A DNA stretch of 64,000 nucleotides from Myxocyprinus asiaticus (lineage: Eukaryota; Chordata; Actinopteri; Cypriniformes; Catostomidae): positions 20,551,197 to 20,615,196 of the forward strand of contig NC_059356.1 in assembly GCF_019703515.2 (NCBI RefSeq). The letters are read 5' to 3'. The position numbers and the translations under genes are program-made. Every line of letters begins with the position of its first letter. Positions within the stretch are counted from its first letter, which is position 1. The notes beneath the pieces were generated by a model. The model was given only the letters and a program-made list of their open reading frames with translations, was not told where the DNA came from and ran no database searches. Below are positions 24,526 to 37,640 of the stretch, one piece after another.

Positions 24526-25033
24526 CAGGGCAAGTTGTCACGTGTTTTAAATGTTTAAAATTGTATGAATTTATAAAATTTGTTTATTACAATATTGTTG
24601 GCCAAAACAATTATATTTTGTTTACATTTTTTCTGTTTCATGATTGTTTTACTGTTTAAATTTAGCTGAAAAGCCTATAATAAGCCATTGTGACAACTTA
24701 CCTCATAGTGTTAAAAAAGTCATCGTGTGTTCAATCGCATTTCTTGGGCAATAACCGTGAAAATATCCAAAAGTTTTTTTTGTGGTCAAGACTATAAAAT
24801 TTAAGTCATGTTCCAGTTCTTTTAATTCTGACTCCCGGACAACAAGCTTCTAAGTGTCTACTCACAAGATAGACATGAAGATTAAATTACTCCTGTAGTC
24901 TAAAGGCTTTATGAACTGCAACCATTTATGTTTGGGTATGTCATTTCTTGGATTTAAATAATTATACAGAAATTAACTTTCAAAAAGAAAGAAATATTTA
25001 GTACTTAAAAACTTTGAGAAACCTTGAGAAATA

Positions 25034-26611
25034 CAGGTGCATCTCAATAAATTAGAATGTCGTGGAAAAGTTCATTTATTTCAGTAATTCCACTCAAATT
25101 GTGAAACTTGTGTATTAAATAAATTCAGTGCACACAGACTGAAGTAGTTTAAGTCTTTGGTTCTTTTAATTGTGATGATTTTGGCTCACATTTAACAAAA
25201 ACCCACCAATTCACTATCTCAAAAAATTAGAATACATCATAAGACCAATAAAAAAACATTTTTAGTGAATTGTTGGCCTTCTGGAAAGTATGTTCATTTA
25301 CTGTATATGTACTCAATACTTGGTAGGGGCTCCTTTTGCTTTAATTACTGCCTCAATTTGGCGTGGCATGGAGGTGATCAGTTTGTGGCACTGCTGAGGT
25401 GGTATGGAAGCCCAGGTTTCTTTGACAGTGGCCTTCAGCTCATCTGCATTTTTTGGTCTCTTGTTTCTCATTTTCCTCTTGACAATACCCCATAGATTCT
25501 CTATGGGGTTCAGGTCTGGTGAGTTTGCTGGCCAGTCAAGCACACCAACACCATGGTCATTTAACCAACTTTTGGTGCTTTTGGCAGTGTGGGCAGGTGC
25601 CAAATCCTGCTGGAAAATGAAATCAGCATCTTTAAAAAGCTGATCAGCAGAAGGAAGCATGAAGTGCTCCAAAATTTCTTGGTAAACGGGTGCAGTGACT
25701 TTGGTTTTCAAAAAACACAAATGGACCAACACCAGCAGATGACATCCAAATCATCACAGACTGTGGAAACTTAACACTGGACTTCAAGCAACTTGGGCTA
25801 TGAGCTTCTCCACCCTTCCTCCAGACTCTAGGACCTTGGTTTCCAAATGAAATACAAAACTTGCTCTCATCTGAAAAGAGGACTTTGGAACACTGGGCAA
25901 CAGTCCAGTTCTTCTTCTCCTTAGCCCAGGTAAGACGCCTCTGACATTGTCTGTGGTTCAGGAGTGGCTTAACAAGAGGAATACGACAACTGTAGCCAAA
26001 TTCCTTGACATGTCTGTGTGTGGTGGCTCTTGATGCCTTGACCCCAGCCTCAGTCCATTCCTTGTGAAGTTCACCCAAATTCTTGAATCGATTTTGCTTG
26101 GCAATCCTCATAAGGCTGCAGTTCTCTCGGTTGGTTGTGCATCTTTTTCTTCAACACTTTTTCCTTCCACTCAACTTTTTGTTAACATGCTTGGATACAG
26201 CACTCTGTGAACAGCCAGCTTCTTTGGCAATGAATGTTTGTGGCTTACCCTCCTTGTGAAGGGTGTCAATGATTGTCTTCTGGACAACTGTCAGATCAGC
26301 AGTCTTCACCATGATTGTGTAGCCTAGTGAACCAAACTGAGAGACCATTTTGAAGGCTCAGGAAACCTTTGCAGGTGTTTTGAGTTGATTAGCTGATTGG
26401 CATGTCACCATATTCTAATTTTTTGAGATAGTGAATTGATGGGTTTTTGTTAAATGTGAGCCAAAATCATCACAATTAAAAGAACCAAAGACTTAAACTA
26501 CTTCAGTCTGTGTGCATTGAATTTATTTAATACACGAGTTTCACAATTTGAGTGGAATTACTGAAATAAATGAACTTTTCCACGACATTCTAATTTATTG
26601 AGATGCACCTG
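25034..26611 (-). mobile_element. Nearly full-length Tc1 transposon with about 200-bp TIRs
   Basis: A 1578-bp element flanked by TA (25032-25033 and 26612-26613). Both ends begin CAGGTGCATCTCAATAAATT. The inverted repeats extend about 200 bp with only about three mismatches by eye, and CTCAAAAAATTAGAATA near their inner end echoes the outer tip, giving the IR/DR arrangement of fish Tc1 elements. The close match of the ends implies recent insertion. It carries one transposase on the minus strand. Confidence 0.92.
25313..26348 (-). pseudogene. Tc1 transposase (DD34E), two inactivating changes
   Basis: Start taken at an ATG near 26312 (MVKTADLTVVQKTII); an in-frame ATG at 26348 lies upstream. 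A helix-turn-helix follows (FIAKEAGCSQSAVSKHV). A TGA stop interrupts at about 26150, after which the same frame resumes (FKNLGELHKEWTEAGVKASR). The catalytic residues are visible: Asp in LFSDESKF, Asp in FQQDLAPAHTA and Glu in SPDLNPIENLW, with 34 residues between the last two. A one-base insertion near 25735 (PFVFF) shifts the frame, and two codons are missing just before it. The C-terminus ends normally at 25313. Length, about 333 codons, is that of a complete transposase. Confidence 0.9.
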
Positions 26612-26647
26612 TATTTACTGGAATAAAAAATGTGACAACTAGCCCTG

Positions 26648-27856
26648 GCCTCCTCTATTTCTGACAAATCCCAGCAGCTTTCTTCTGTCATGAGAGAGTA
26701 ACAAGATATAAGGAACTGATGTGAGGAAATTGGCCTGAGTGATATCTACCTGAGCTGGAATACCACCGAGCAACTCCAAGTCATACCGCAGCAGCAGAGT
26801 TAAAACCTTGGCATTTATTCATGAGGTGCTGGAGGTGGAGGGCAATTGTCTATGTTTATGGCAAACAGGGTACGCTCTTTCATATGATATATATACCTCT
26901 GTGGCCCATATATTAGGTTCTTGACTAACGGTTAACTTTTTCTTTATCCTTTAAAGACAGACTACAACATTATGTGAAAGTTATTGCTGACATCCAGTAG
27001 TATACTAATGTCCTCGAACCCTTCAGTTTGTTGTGATATGGTGCAAGAGGCACAAGCTTTTTCCTCGGAAATATATGGCTGTGCAAAACATGCTGTATTT
27101 CTCCATCTGTCTTTTTCTCCCTCTTTCCAGATAAGTCCCCTTTCGCTCTGCGAGGGATTTTCTCTGGTACCATGCATATTCATGAGCTGCCCGTTATCTG
27201 GGGCTATAGGGAAAGGGCTCAGTTTATTGCCAGCATCACGTTGAATTCTGTTTGGGTTTTCTTAATCCGTGACCTCCCAGCACTGCCACATACTGTCAGA
27301 TAGAGGCAGAAACGTAACGGTGGGGAGGAGTGTGGGGTTGTGCACACTGTTGCTACAGCCAGCACAGCATTGCTGGTTATTCGCTCTACTGCAAAGCTAA
27401 TCAGCAGAGATGTAGCAAGAACCCTTTTAAAACAATTCTAAAAAAGTATGAAATACCATTAAACTACTTTCTCCTATCCCAGCCTAATATGCAGAGACAA
27501 CTGTAAGTATTCATAGGTTGATTTCCCTAAAAACTGTAAACACTGTGTCTCTGTGGTGCTATACAAATCGTCATGTTTCTTTGAGTGACCTGTCCTGCCC
27601 GACACAACAACACTGACTTAACCAATTACAGAAGTTTGGGGTGGGGCAATCTTTTGGCTCATTCAGCAGCATTTAGGAGAAATATTTTGGAAAGCCTTTT
27701 GAAAACAACATTTAATTTTGCAATAATAAATTTTTTTGCAAAGTTTACACTTTGGTGACATAATGCCACATACACAGTCACATAGTAGTCTGATGTGGAG
27801 AAAGAGTACAAGTCTTTCTTCAGTTTGAGTTGTACAGAGTATGACTCAATTCGGAG
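26648..27856. other. Anonymous non-coding stretch
   Basis: No recognised gene or repeat. Frames at 26962-27244 on both strands are mutual shadows and carry no family signature. Confidence 0.35.
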
Positions 27857-27872
27857 TGCTGTCTGACCTTTT

Positions 27873-28299
27873 TTTTTCTCCCCTTTTCTCCCCAATTTGG
27901 AATGCCCAATTCCTAATGCACTCTAAGTCCTTGCGGTGGCGTAGTGACTCGCCTCGATACGAGTGGCGGAGGACGAATCTCAGTTGCCTCCACGTCTGAG
28001 ACTGTCAGTCCGCGCATCTTATTACGTGGCTTGTTGAGCACGTTACCACGGAGACATAGCGCATGTGGAGGCCCACGCTATTCTCCGTGGCATCCACGCA
28101 CAACTCACCACACACCCCACCAAGAGCGAGAACCACACATTGTAGCGACCACAAGGAGGTTACCCCATGTGACTCTACCCTCCCTAGCAACCAGGCCAAT
28201 TTGGTTGCTTAGACCTGGCTGGAGCCACTCCTGGATTAGAACTTGTGACTCCAGGGGTGGTAGTCAGCATCAATACTCGGAGCAACCCAGGCCCCCCGT
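27873..28299 (-). mobile_element. Complete tRNA-derived SINE with target duplication
   Basis: On the minus strand it starts GGGGGGCCTGGGTTGCTCCG (A-box region), followed by a B-box-like AAGTTCTAATCC, then CTAGGGAGGGTAGAGTCACA, a G+C-rich middle and a tail ending GGGGAGAAAAGGGGAG and an A-run. The target duplication GTGCTGTCTGAC(C/T)TTT is visible at 27857-27872 and 28300-28315. Pol III promoter boxes are internal, as in tRNA genes. The 123-codon open frame on the plus strand is an antisense shadow. It is the most complete of three family copies in the window. Confidence 0.88.
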
Positions 28300-28315
28300 G
28301 CTGTCTGACTTTTAA

Positions 28316-31008
28316 AATTTGAACGGATTCTAAAAATACTGGGTATCTCACACTTACTGACTATGTAAATGGCTACAGAGAAAAAGTGGGCATCACCCAC
28401 CAAACAGCTGAGGATCACACACTACCCGACTGTCAACTTAATCTGATTGTACTCACTTGGAAAAACACATCCTCCTGCTGTAGGAGATGCATTACATGTA
28501 TACAAATATAGATACGAGAACTGGCTGTTGTTATTGTTGCTGCTATCCTGCGTTCAGAGTCGCAAAAGATCACATCTGCACCACAAGTTGGAGGTGAGTG
28601 GCGTGAAAAGTTAAATTCCACTTTGAATTCTTGTTCTCCATCTCCATTTCTTCTGGTTCATGGCCAATCACTTTAGATTTCCATTGGCTTCCATTGAACA
28701 TCAGACACTATGAGATTTCCTCTGTAGTTGTGGATTCTCGACTTTAAAATATCAAACATGTTTGATATCCTCTGACTAGATGGAATCAGTCTGAGGATAA
28801 GAATTTGGACTCTACCCATCATATGCTATGTGTTTTTCTGTGAAATCTGTCAACTTTGACTGGCCCAAAATCTGCAGACTGGAGCCAACAAGTGCCGATG
28901 CTCACCGACTCGGGCCGACTGCAAGTCGTGTAGTGTAATCCAGCCTTTACAGGCGATAGCTTTTCAACACTCACATGTGTATTATTTGCTCTGTGAAGAG
29001 GGCTCAAGGTAATACGATTATGTTTCAAAATGATCGTGTTGAATGTGTATTAATATAAACAGAAGGTTTGTCTTCAGGGAATATAAACAGGTGGATTTGT
29101 GTAAAAAAACTGATCTGTGCATTAGAGCTTGCAGTGTAAATTTGGCCTAACTGGCCTGCCACTGTCTATTATGTCATTAATATTACTCAAACAAAAAGAT
29201 TGACAAGAAAAAGAAAATAAAAACTCACTGCTCTTAATTTATTTATCTGTTCCTTATTACTGACAGTTAAATAGTGACAAAGCAATGTTTACTTCAGAAA
29301 TAATTGAAGGCTGCATTCCGTTGTTTTTGGATCATTGACAAATAAGGTTGTCCAAAGTGAAAAAAATAAATAAATATAAAATGTAGGAGTAATATTTATG
29401 TCCATGTTGGTTTCATACATTTTCTGAAAACATTTAAAGCATTTTCAACAACAACAAGAAAAAAGACTTAAAACATATTAACGTATTAAACTACTTCATT
29501 ATTAATTTCAAACATATTTTTTAAGGTAAAAAAAAAAAAAAAAAAAACATAAAAAAAGAGTCACAAATATCAAGACGTTTTCTTAGGGTCACTCCATTTT
29601 CCCTGAACAAATTGAGCCTTTTCTTAAAAAGTTTTTTCAAAATATTTGATATATTTTAAAAACTTCACACGGTCATGAGGTTCAAAAGTGGTCTACTCTG
29701 TTTTATTGGTTTCTTGTCAGATGACCTAGGATAGATAGTCCATCTGCATGTTGGTTACAAAACCAGACTTTTTAAAAAAAAAATGATATTGGTTTAAAAA
29801 AAACAAAAAAACAAAAAAGATTATTCCAAACTACTTGTGCCAATGTTTCTTTTTCAATATTTTTATATTTTAATTATTATTGTTATTATTTATTTTTTTT
29901 TACTTTCCCTGAACTGTTACACCACTTAGACATTTTTTACTTTAAGCTCCAGAAAAAAAACATTTAAAAAATAAAATATCAAAATGACTTTTAACTCTGA
30001 AATTGAAAACTTGTTGATCATAGTAGAGGTCTATTCAAGTAAGTTTTTTTTTTTTTTTTTGTGAATTGCATTTTTAATGTATATTTACATTAGCCTAACA
30101 GATCTAGAAAAAAAAAAAAAAAGCATCAGATCATTGATACTTTTTAGTTTAAAACTTATGGCAATATTTTACTTAAAATTAAATGTGTTCAATATCACAT
30201 TAGTTGCTAGTGAATATTGCTGTGGTATCATGTATTGTAAATGGAATTTCACTGGTATTGGTATCGGCTACTAAAATGTTGGTATTTTTTCAACCCCAGG
30301 AAAAAGCTTTCATTGTTGAGCCAGTCATCAATATGAATAGTTCCCTTAGAAGCGGCTCCACAGAATCACCCCAAGTCCAGTACAACTTAAGTTCACCTAT
30401 TTTCTCTGTTTGCCACTCCCCTGGGTGCACTAAGAAAGAGTGTGAGTCCAGTCGAGACAGTGTAGGTGCGAGCGATGATGAACTCTTTCATTACAAAGCA
30501 TGGCTCTGGCTTACGTAGAAACAAGATGACAAAATGATCCATTCCTTCCTCTGCAGCCTAATCCATTCCGTTCTCCCTGTAGTTTGTGCTTTGGGTTATA
30601 TGTATCCCCTGAGTCCGTGTCATTTGTAAAGCCCACCGAGCTGGCATCACGGTAATTCAGCACACTGCATCATGAAATCGATGATGTGTCACACGCAAAC
30701 TTCCTGTTATAAACTCTTTTTTACACTTTTCTTCATCTAAGCAGCAACAGAAATTACTTTTTTCTATAGCATGGGCCCATCATCAATCCCATGTCTCATT
30801 TTGTGCCATCCTTACCTGGCCAGACATGCATATTGAGGAGGTTTTGGTAAATTGTACTGTACCTGCATCCAACTGGAGAGCAGAGGCCATTAGGGACCAG
30901 AGCCGTGTCCAAAATGGAAGGCCTTATTCCAGGCCCAAACATAATCTGCAGACTTTTTTCCCATTTTCTGTGCTGATTATGGAGGAAAATCTGTAGAAGT
31001 TTATAAAA
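28316..31008. other. Anonymous A+T-rich stretch
   Basis: About 2.7 kb with no gene. Contains poly-A runs at 29527-29547 and 30108-30122, and poly-T at 30046-30060. An 104-codon plus-strand frame at 30204-30518 has no recognisable domain. Confidence 0.35.
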
Positions 31009-31190
31009 ATTCTGTCATCATTTACTCACCGTCATGTTGTTTCAAACACTTTCTTGCATGGAACGCAAAAGGAGATGTTCATCTCTGTCACCATTCACTT
31101 TCATTGCTTAATTTTTTTAACATAGAATGGAAGTGAATGGTCACTGAGGCTTCCATTCTCCTTAAAACTTTTCTAAGGTTAAAATAGACT
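31009..31190. mobile_element. Diverged fragment related to the palindromic MITEs
   Basis: TTCTGTCATCATTTACTCAC with GTCATGTTGTTTCAAAC and TCACCATTCACTTTCATTG are pieces of a widespread fish MITE arm related to, but not identical with, the 638-1300 family. No second terminus. Confidence 0.5.
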
Positions 31191-31562
31191 CAAAACACAA
31201 ATGAGGATTCAATAATTAGGCCTTTTGCGATTATTACATTGTCTGATAAAGAAATCTGATAGGGTCTATATGGCCTTATACAAACATATACAATTATAGT
31301 TAATATATTTGAGCATTTATGCATATTCAAACTCCACAAGTATTTGGAAAAATATATGTTACATATATGAACATTTATATTTATTTTTTTATATATTTTG
31401 AAATAAATCTTTAGTCTAACATATATTGCAATTTATCAGATTTGTGCTGTATTAAGCACTTCAGATTTTAATCACATTTTAATATCCAACTAAGGGAATT
31501 TTAAGTGAATATAGAAATCCCATTAACAGTGGGATTTTGTGTCTTTTGTGTCTCTTTCAAGT

Positions 31563-33250
31563 GGAGGTCAACCAATAGTGGATTTTACCGATACCGATAA
31601 CTAAGTTGGGCAGAACCTGCCGATAACGTTTAATCAACCGATTTAAAATTTATACTGAATGAAAAAATAACACTCAAAGTAAAATAGTGCTGAACTTTAT
31701 TACAAAAACAAACAGTACTGACTGAACCATGAAAATGTATTGTACTTTTTTAAACTAAATAAATATATGAATATTAATATATATGAACTAAAATTTTAAT
31801 TTTAAAGTCAGCTGATTTTTAAATTAACGTAGTTTCCTTAGTCCACAAGAGGGTGCAATAAATACATAAACCATTCAGCGCCGTTATATTATTGCATAGA
31901 GCATTCCTATCCTGACTGTTAAAAAAGATCATTTTATTTTCAACTAACGTGCATTAAATAAATAAAAAGTTTTAATCAGTCCATATTCTCAAATGTTAAG
32001 TCAAAAATAAAATGAGGGGAGAAAAACTCTTCAATAGACAGTTCACATGGTGTTACACTTGCACTGATTCCTACTACTCCAGAATCAAGCTTCATAATAT
32101 CAGCAAAATACTGCATTGTTTTTGATTCAGTACAGTTGTATGTAGAGTAGCAATATTTACAGATAGCAGTGGTATTCGGCTGAACTCGATGGTGAAGCGG
32201 CTCAGACTATGAGCCCAGCCAGGGGCTGTTCAAACAGATAGAACACAACAGAGTGGAAAAGAACGCGAGAATCTCAAGACACATTTCCAAGTTGAACATC
32301 TTTCCTGACAAAGCATTTAAACAACTCATTGCTTAATGTGAGAAATGCTTAAAAGAGAGCAAGACCAAAGACCTCCACCAACTGTAAGGGGCTATTCACA
32401 CCGAACGCTTTTGCAACCATCCATTTTTTTCTGCGTAAACGCACACTAGATGAACGTCTTTTGTTTCCCTTTGTTTTTGTTTATTCAGTGTGTATTCAGT
32501 CTAATTAAAAATAACTTTAAAAGAATATTGACACACCTGCTTTCTGTTAAACTGTATTTGTTGCGCTGTTTCTTGCCTTTTTTATTGCAAGAATGTGATT
32601 GATCTGAAGTCATCGTATTACAGTGAGGATAAAATCTTTTTAATTGAAATCAGATGTGTTTCTGATTTGTTTATACATTTCTCTCGGCTGCATGAAGATT
32701 TGCTTTGTCACGTCATTAGCTTTAAATATGCTTTAAATATGCAACTTAGCTGGCTAACGAATACCAGCTGGATATAAACTAATGCAAACAGATGGTAATA
32801 GATGGTAACAATCGTGACATTTAAACATTTGAGTAGGACTTACGTGCATTTTTATCACATTGTTCTAACCGCTTGAGTTTAGCTTTAATGTTAGCGTCCT
32901 CTCAGCCTTGTCGGCAAACATACTGCTGTTCTCTACTAATGCAGCATCTTGTCAACAAATGAATTACTTTATAATGATATGTCAACGTGTACTGTAGTGT
33001 ACTGTATACATTTCCGTTGTTGATGTTTTAAATCTGCATCTGAAGTGTTTCGCTCCATGCAGAGTGTAGTCTCACGTGTCAAAACAAACACCACAAGGCA
33101 TCAGTGAAGTGATAGTTTTTATTTCACCTCTAGAGGCCTCTTTCATACTGTATAATGTCAGCAGAACCTTCCCAGCTGCTCCAGCACCGGACGCAACAGA
33201 GAAAACTATCGGTGTGGATTTTTGCTGATAACCGATAGTTCCAGAAATAA
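31563..33250. mobile_element. Unclassified repeat with CCGATA motifs, copy 1
   Basis: The left end reads GGAGGTCAACCAATAGTGG followed by TTTTACCGATACCGATAAC. The right part (33090-33250) reads CACAAGGCATCAGTG, then CTATCGGTGTGG and AACCGATAGTTCC. The right part is homologous to 37500-37726. A+T-rich, with no significant coding frame. It looks like a non-autonomous DNA transposon but the exact termini and duplication are not resolved. Confidence 0.45.
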
Positions 33251-34199
33251 TTTTTGCGAAAATTATGTAACACTATAAGCTACTGGAAATAATGCAGAGA
33301 TTGGTTGAATTTTCAAGAATACACAAAATCCTGGAGGGACTGATAAGGCAGCATTTTTAAGGTTTTGGACACCGCCGTTGTGTGCAGCAAGATGCCAGAA
33401 TAAAGTTTACTTAATAATTTCATTATTGCTTACATCACTCCTTACAAAACATTGATAGTTTAATTAAGTAATCCCCATTTTATTCAAGTAACTCAAGTTT
33501 AACTTTAAGGGCACTTCAAACATGTTGCATAACAGCAGTACTTAGCTCAGTGTTTAATACGAGAGTACTTGCATGCATGCATTATATTCTCCTGCTGTGC
33601 TAAATCTCTGTTTTAATAAACACAAATTATTACTAACTGGTAAGGTTAACATTGTGGTTTTCTTTAAACTACTTGTCTGTTATGATTTTGATTGACATTT
33701 ACCAAGTAATTAGCATGTCAACATAGCAGTTGATTACATAGTGCAGGCAGTTACTGCATTCAAAGCATATGGGCATAATGCTCATTTGTTTGATTGAAAT
33801 GTCAAAGAAAAAATCTGCCTGCTAGTTTAAACACTGCTCACATATATGTTGGTCATGACTGTTTATAGATGAGAGCAGTAATATGTAAGTTTAGAACAAC
33901 ACTCTTTTTTACCTTGCATTGCTGTTCTTACCATGCATTGCTGAACATCCTACAAAGCCAGAAAGTAATAAAGAAATGGTACATATGCATCAAGATTGAC
34001 AGTAGTCTGAATTAACTCTCTGGATGAATAATATACATAATAATGTTTGCTTGATGTATTTTATTTAGCAACTAATGTGTTTATCTCAAACTTAAGACTA
34101 AACAACCTGGGAATTAGACTTATAAAGCATATAAATAAAAAATGTTTTATACTGTAGTATTGTCCTTTACCCTGAATACAGGAAAATTCAGCAATTATG
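33251..34199. other. Anonymous non-coding stretch
   Basis: No recognised feature. Confidence 0.35.
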
Positions 34200-34201
34200 T
34201 A

Positions 34202-35800
34202 CAGTTGTGCTCAAAAGTTTGCATACCCTGGCAGAAATTGTGAAATTTTGGCACTGATTTTGAAAATATGACTGATCATGCAAAAAAAACTGTCTTTTAT
34301 TTAAGGATAGTGATCATATGAAGCCATTTCCTTTTTAAAGTATAATGATAACAGAAATCACCCAAATTGCCCTGATCAAAAGTTTACATACCATTGAATG
34401 TTTGGCCTTGTTACAGACACACAAGGTGACACACACAGGTTTAAATGGCAATTAAAGGTTAATTTCACCTGTGGCTTTTTAAATTGCAATTAGTGTCTGT
34501 GTATAAATAGTCAATGAGTTTGTTAGCTCTCACGTGGATGCACTGAGCAGGCTAGATACTGAGCCATGGGGAGCAGAAAAGAACTGTCAAAAGACCTGCT
34601 TAACAAGGTAATGGAACTTTATAAAGATGGAAAAGGATATAAAAAGATATCCAAAGCCTTGAAAATGCCAGTCAGTACTGTTCAATCACTTATTAAGAAG
34701 TGGAAGATTCGGGATCTCTTGATACCAAGCCAAGGTCATGTAGACCAAGAAAGATTTCAGCCACAACTGCCAGAAGAATTGTTCGGGATACAAAGAAAAT
34801 CCCACAGGTAACCTCAGGAGAAATACAGGCTGCTCTGGAAAAAGACGGTGTGGTTGTTTCAAGGAGCACAATACGACGATACTTGAACAAAAATGAGCTG
34901 CATGGTCAAGTTGCCAGAAAGAAGCCTTTACTGCACCAATGCCACAAAAAAGCCCGGTTACAATATGCTCGACAACACCTTGACACGCCTCACAGCTTCT
35001 GGCACACTGTAATTTGGAGTGACGAGACCAAAATAGAGCTTTATGGTCACAACCATAAGCGCAGTGTTTGAAGAGGGGTCAACAAGGCTTATAGTGAAAA
35101 GAATACCATCCCCACTGTGAAGCATGGTGGTGTCTTACTAATGTTTTGGGGGTGTGTGAGCTCTAAAGGCACGGGGAATCTTGTGAAAATTGATGGCACG
35201 ATGAATGCATCAGAAAATACTGGCAGACAATTTGCATTCTTCTGCACGAAAGCTGCGCATGGGATGCTCTTGGACTTTCCAGCATGACAATGACCCTAAG
35301 CACAAGGCCAAGTTGACCCTCCAGTGGTTACAGCAGAAAAAGATGAGGGTTCTGGAGTGGCCATCACAGTCTCCTGACCTTATATATTATCGAGCCACTC
35401 TGGGGAGATCTCAAACGTGCGGTTCATGCAAGACGACCAAAGACTTTGCATGACCTGGAGGCATTTTGCCAAGATGAATGGGCAGCTATACCATCTGCAA
35501 GAATTTGGGGTCTCATAGACAACTATTACAAAAGACTGCATGCTGTCATTGATGCCAAAGGGGGCAATACACAGTATTAAGAACTAAGGGTATGCAGACT
35601 TCTGAATAGGGGTCATTTAATTTTTTTCTTTGTTGCCATGTTTTGTTTTATGATTGTGCCATTCTGTTATAACCTACAGCTGAATATGAATCCCATAAGA
35701 AATAAAAGAAATGTGTTTTGCCTGCTCACTCATGTTTTCTTTAAAAATGGTACATATATTACCAATTCTCCAAGGGTATGCAAACTTTTGAGCACAACTG
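34202..35800 (+). mobile_element. Decayed full-length Tc1 transposon, second family
   Basis: A 1599-bp element with TIRs CAGTTGTGCTCAAAAGTTTG at 34202 and inverted at 35800, each next to TA (34200-34201, 35801-35802). A related copy of the tip motif (GATCAAAAGTTTACATACC) at 34375-34393 gives the inner repeat of an IR/DR structure. The family differs from 25034-26611 in both termini and protein. Confidence 0.9.
34566..35580 (+). pseudogene. Tc1 transposase (DD34E), several frameshifts and a stop
   Basis: Starts at 34566 (MGSRKELSKDLLNKVMELY) with a helix-turn-helix (YKKISKALKMPVSTVQSLIK). The frame changes near 34705 and continues through SATTARRIVRDTKK, VSRSTIRRYLNKN and the first catalytic Asp in IWSDETKIELYG. 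A stop at about 35069 sits where the family has Trp. A further shift near 35210 leads to the second Asp in [13 protein letters not shown] and SQSPDL. Another shift near 35385 breaks the Glu region. The C-terminal residues (NYYKRLHAVIDAKGGNTQY) end at a stop near 35580. Decay is clearly older than in the 25 kb element. Confidence 0.9.
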
Positions 35801-35802
35801 TA

Positions 35803-36641
35803 TTTTCAAAAGTTCAACTTTAAAAAGTTGGACACTTATGTCAGACTTAAAATATATGAAATTTTTAGATAACAAAATAAAAAAAATAAAAACTTTTTGA
35901 GCAATTTTTACAATGACTTTTAACCAGCTGGTTTCAAGGTAATTTTCAGTAACTCAGAGGGAACATCTTATGTGTGTTATTAAAAAAATCACAGCACCTT
36001 TAAGTGTCTATAATACTCCTATAATCCTTAGCCTGAGAAGAGAACCGTAGGACAAAGGTCAGGCTTATGAAAGTTCCAGCTGATACGATATATACAGTAT
36101 ATCTACAAATATACAATATATCGATTTATAGAATGTTTAAAAATGTTCTTATACTTTCCTTACGATGACAGGCACATAGAGGCTACATGAGTCCAAAATA
36201 AATAAAATTCCAGATGCAGCTTACAGTGAACTAGGGTTGCCACCCATCCCGTAAAATCGTCCCGTATTTAAAGATAAAATGATGTGTCCCGTATCGAATC
36301 AATACGAGATGCGATTTGACCCGTATTTAAGCTGGTCAGATGGTGTCACGGACAAATCGTTTCAGATCGCTAATTTAACGTTGATATAAGTTGGAAAGCT
36401 TGCTTTTGGTGGGTAAGGCACTGTCTGAAAAGTACATAAATTGTGCTAAAACATGCTAATACTGTGGAGGGTGTGGTAAGGGACTATCTGAAAAGTCCAC
36501 AAATGGTGATAAAACTGTGGATTTTTTTCTATATAAATGTTCAGTAAGATCAAACAATGCATGAATACAATCACAAGTACAGTTGAAGGAAAACAAATAT
36601 TCAAATAAAATAAAATAAATAAAAATGATAATTAAAAAAAA

Positions 36642-36672
<31 letters not shown>

Positions 36673-37480
36673 AACCAACCAAAATGTATATATAAATAAG
36701 ATAAAGAAGACAAATAATAAAAAATAAAAAAATAAATATATTTTTAACATATAAAATATGTATTTTTTTTTTTTATAAGTCTTGGGTCAGGAATGTTCTC
36801 ATTTTAGCATATAAGAAAGGATATAAAATTTGTATTAATAATGCATATTAACTCAATGCATTTATTGCTAAAACTGTGTTTAGGGTGGTTAAGGGCTAGT
36901 TGTTTTCTGCTGTACAGGCTGTAATTCAGTAAGGAGGAATGCATATTTTATAAACTGTACCCCTCCCCCCCCCAAACTAAACCTATTCAACAGTGGAGTA
37001 AAAATGTAATGTTAGAGGGATAAGCACTTAATCACTGATTAAGCAAATGTAATTACTTCCTGGTTTCAATGCGGAATCTGAATCTGGGTTTTCCACGCTG
37101 CTGACGCAACACACTTCCGGTCGTGCCACAGGGAATGGTAAACACGCTGGAGCCGATGCAAAAATGTCTGAGGAGATGGCGATTATCAGTGAGTCAGCAT
37201 AATGTGGCCAATCCTAGCGTACTAGAACTCTCGGAAACAATATGCTAACTTCCCGTGTGATCATGTTGTTTTATAGCCTATATATTTACCAGATGAGGTT
37301 TAATGAGATAAGGTTTATTATTTTTATTATTATTCACAAGATATGAAGTTGATAAGATATAAAATTTCCATGTAGTCGCATTTTTCTTTGCATGCCCTCG
37401 CTTGAGTTTAAACACTTGATTATCTAATCAAAATATACATTGAAGTGAGTATAAAATATACATGAATATTGTCAGTGATG
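35803..37480. other. Anonymous A+T-rich stretch with short repeats
   Basis: No gene. A pair of related segments (36414-36450 and 36475-36515: GTAAGG-ACT-TCTGAAAAGT then AAATnGTG-TAAAAC) forms an imperfect direct duplication. Around 36640-36670 there is an AT/GT microsatellite. CCCGTATTTAA motifs at 36260-36330 hint at an unclassified repeat. Confidence 0.35.
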
Positions 37481-37598
37481 AAATATTTAGATACAGCAAA
37501 TCCCCACAAGGCGTCAGTGATTGTTTTTATTTCTCTTCTACAAGCTGCAGTTATTCTGCAGAACCAAGCCGTTGCACCGGCCACAGCGGAACATGGAG

Positions 37599-37640
<42 letters not shown>

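Larger units (their letters stand above)
24526..26647. mobile_element. Candidate inverted-end element hosting a Tc1 transposon
   Basis: CAGGGCAAGTTGTCAC at 24526-24541 is matched, inverted with one mismatch, by GTGACAACTAGCCCTG at 26632-26647. A further GTGACAACTTACC motif lies near 24690. With the Tc1 element (25034-26611) removed, about 545 bp remains. No target duplication is visible at the ends, so this may be two related repeats rather than one element. Confidence 0.4.

Noticed and set aside
27944..28315. 123-codon plus-strand frame as a protein
   Set aside because: It is the antisense of a SINE; the same text occurs as a shadow at 19.8 and 53.5 kb.
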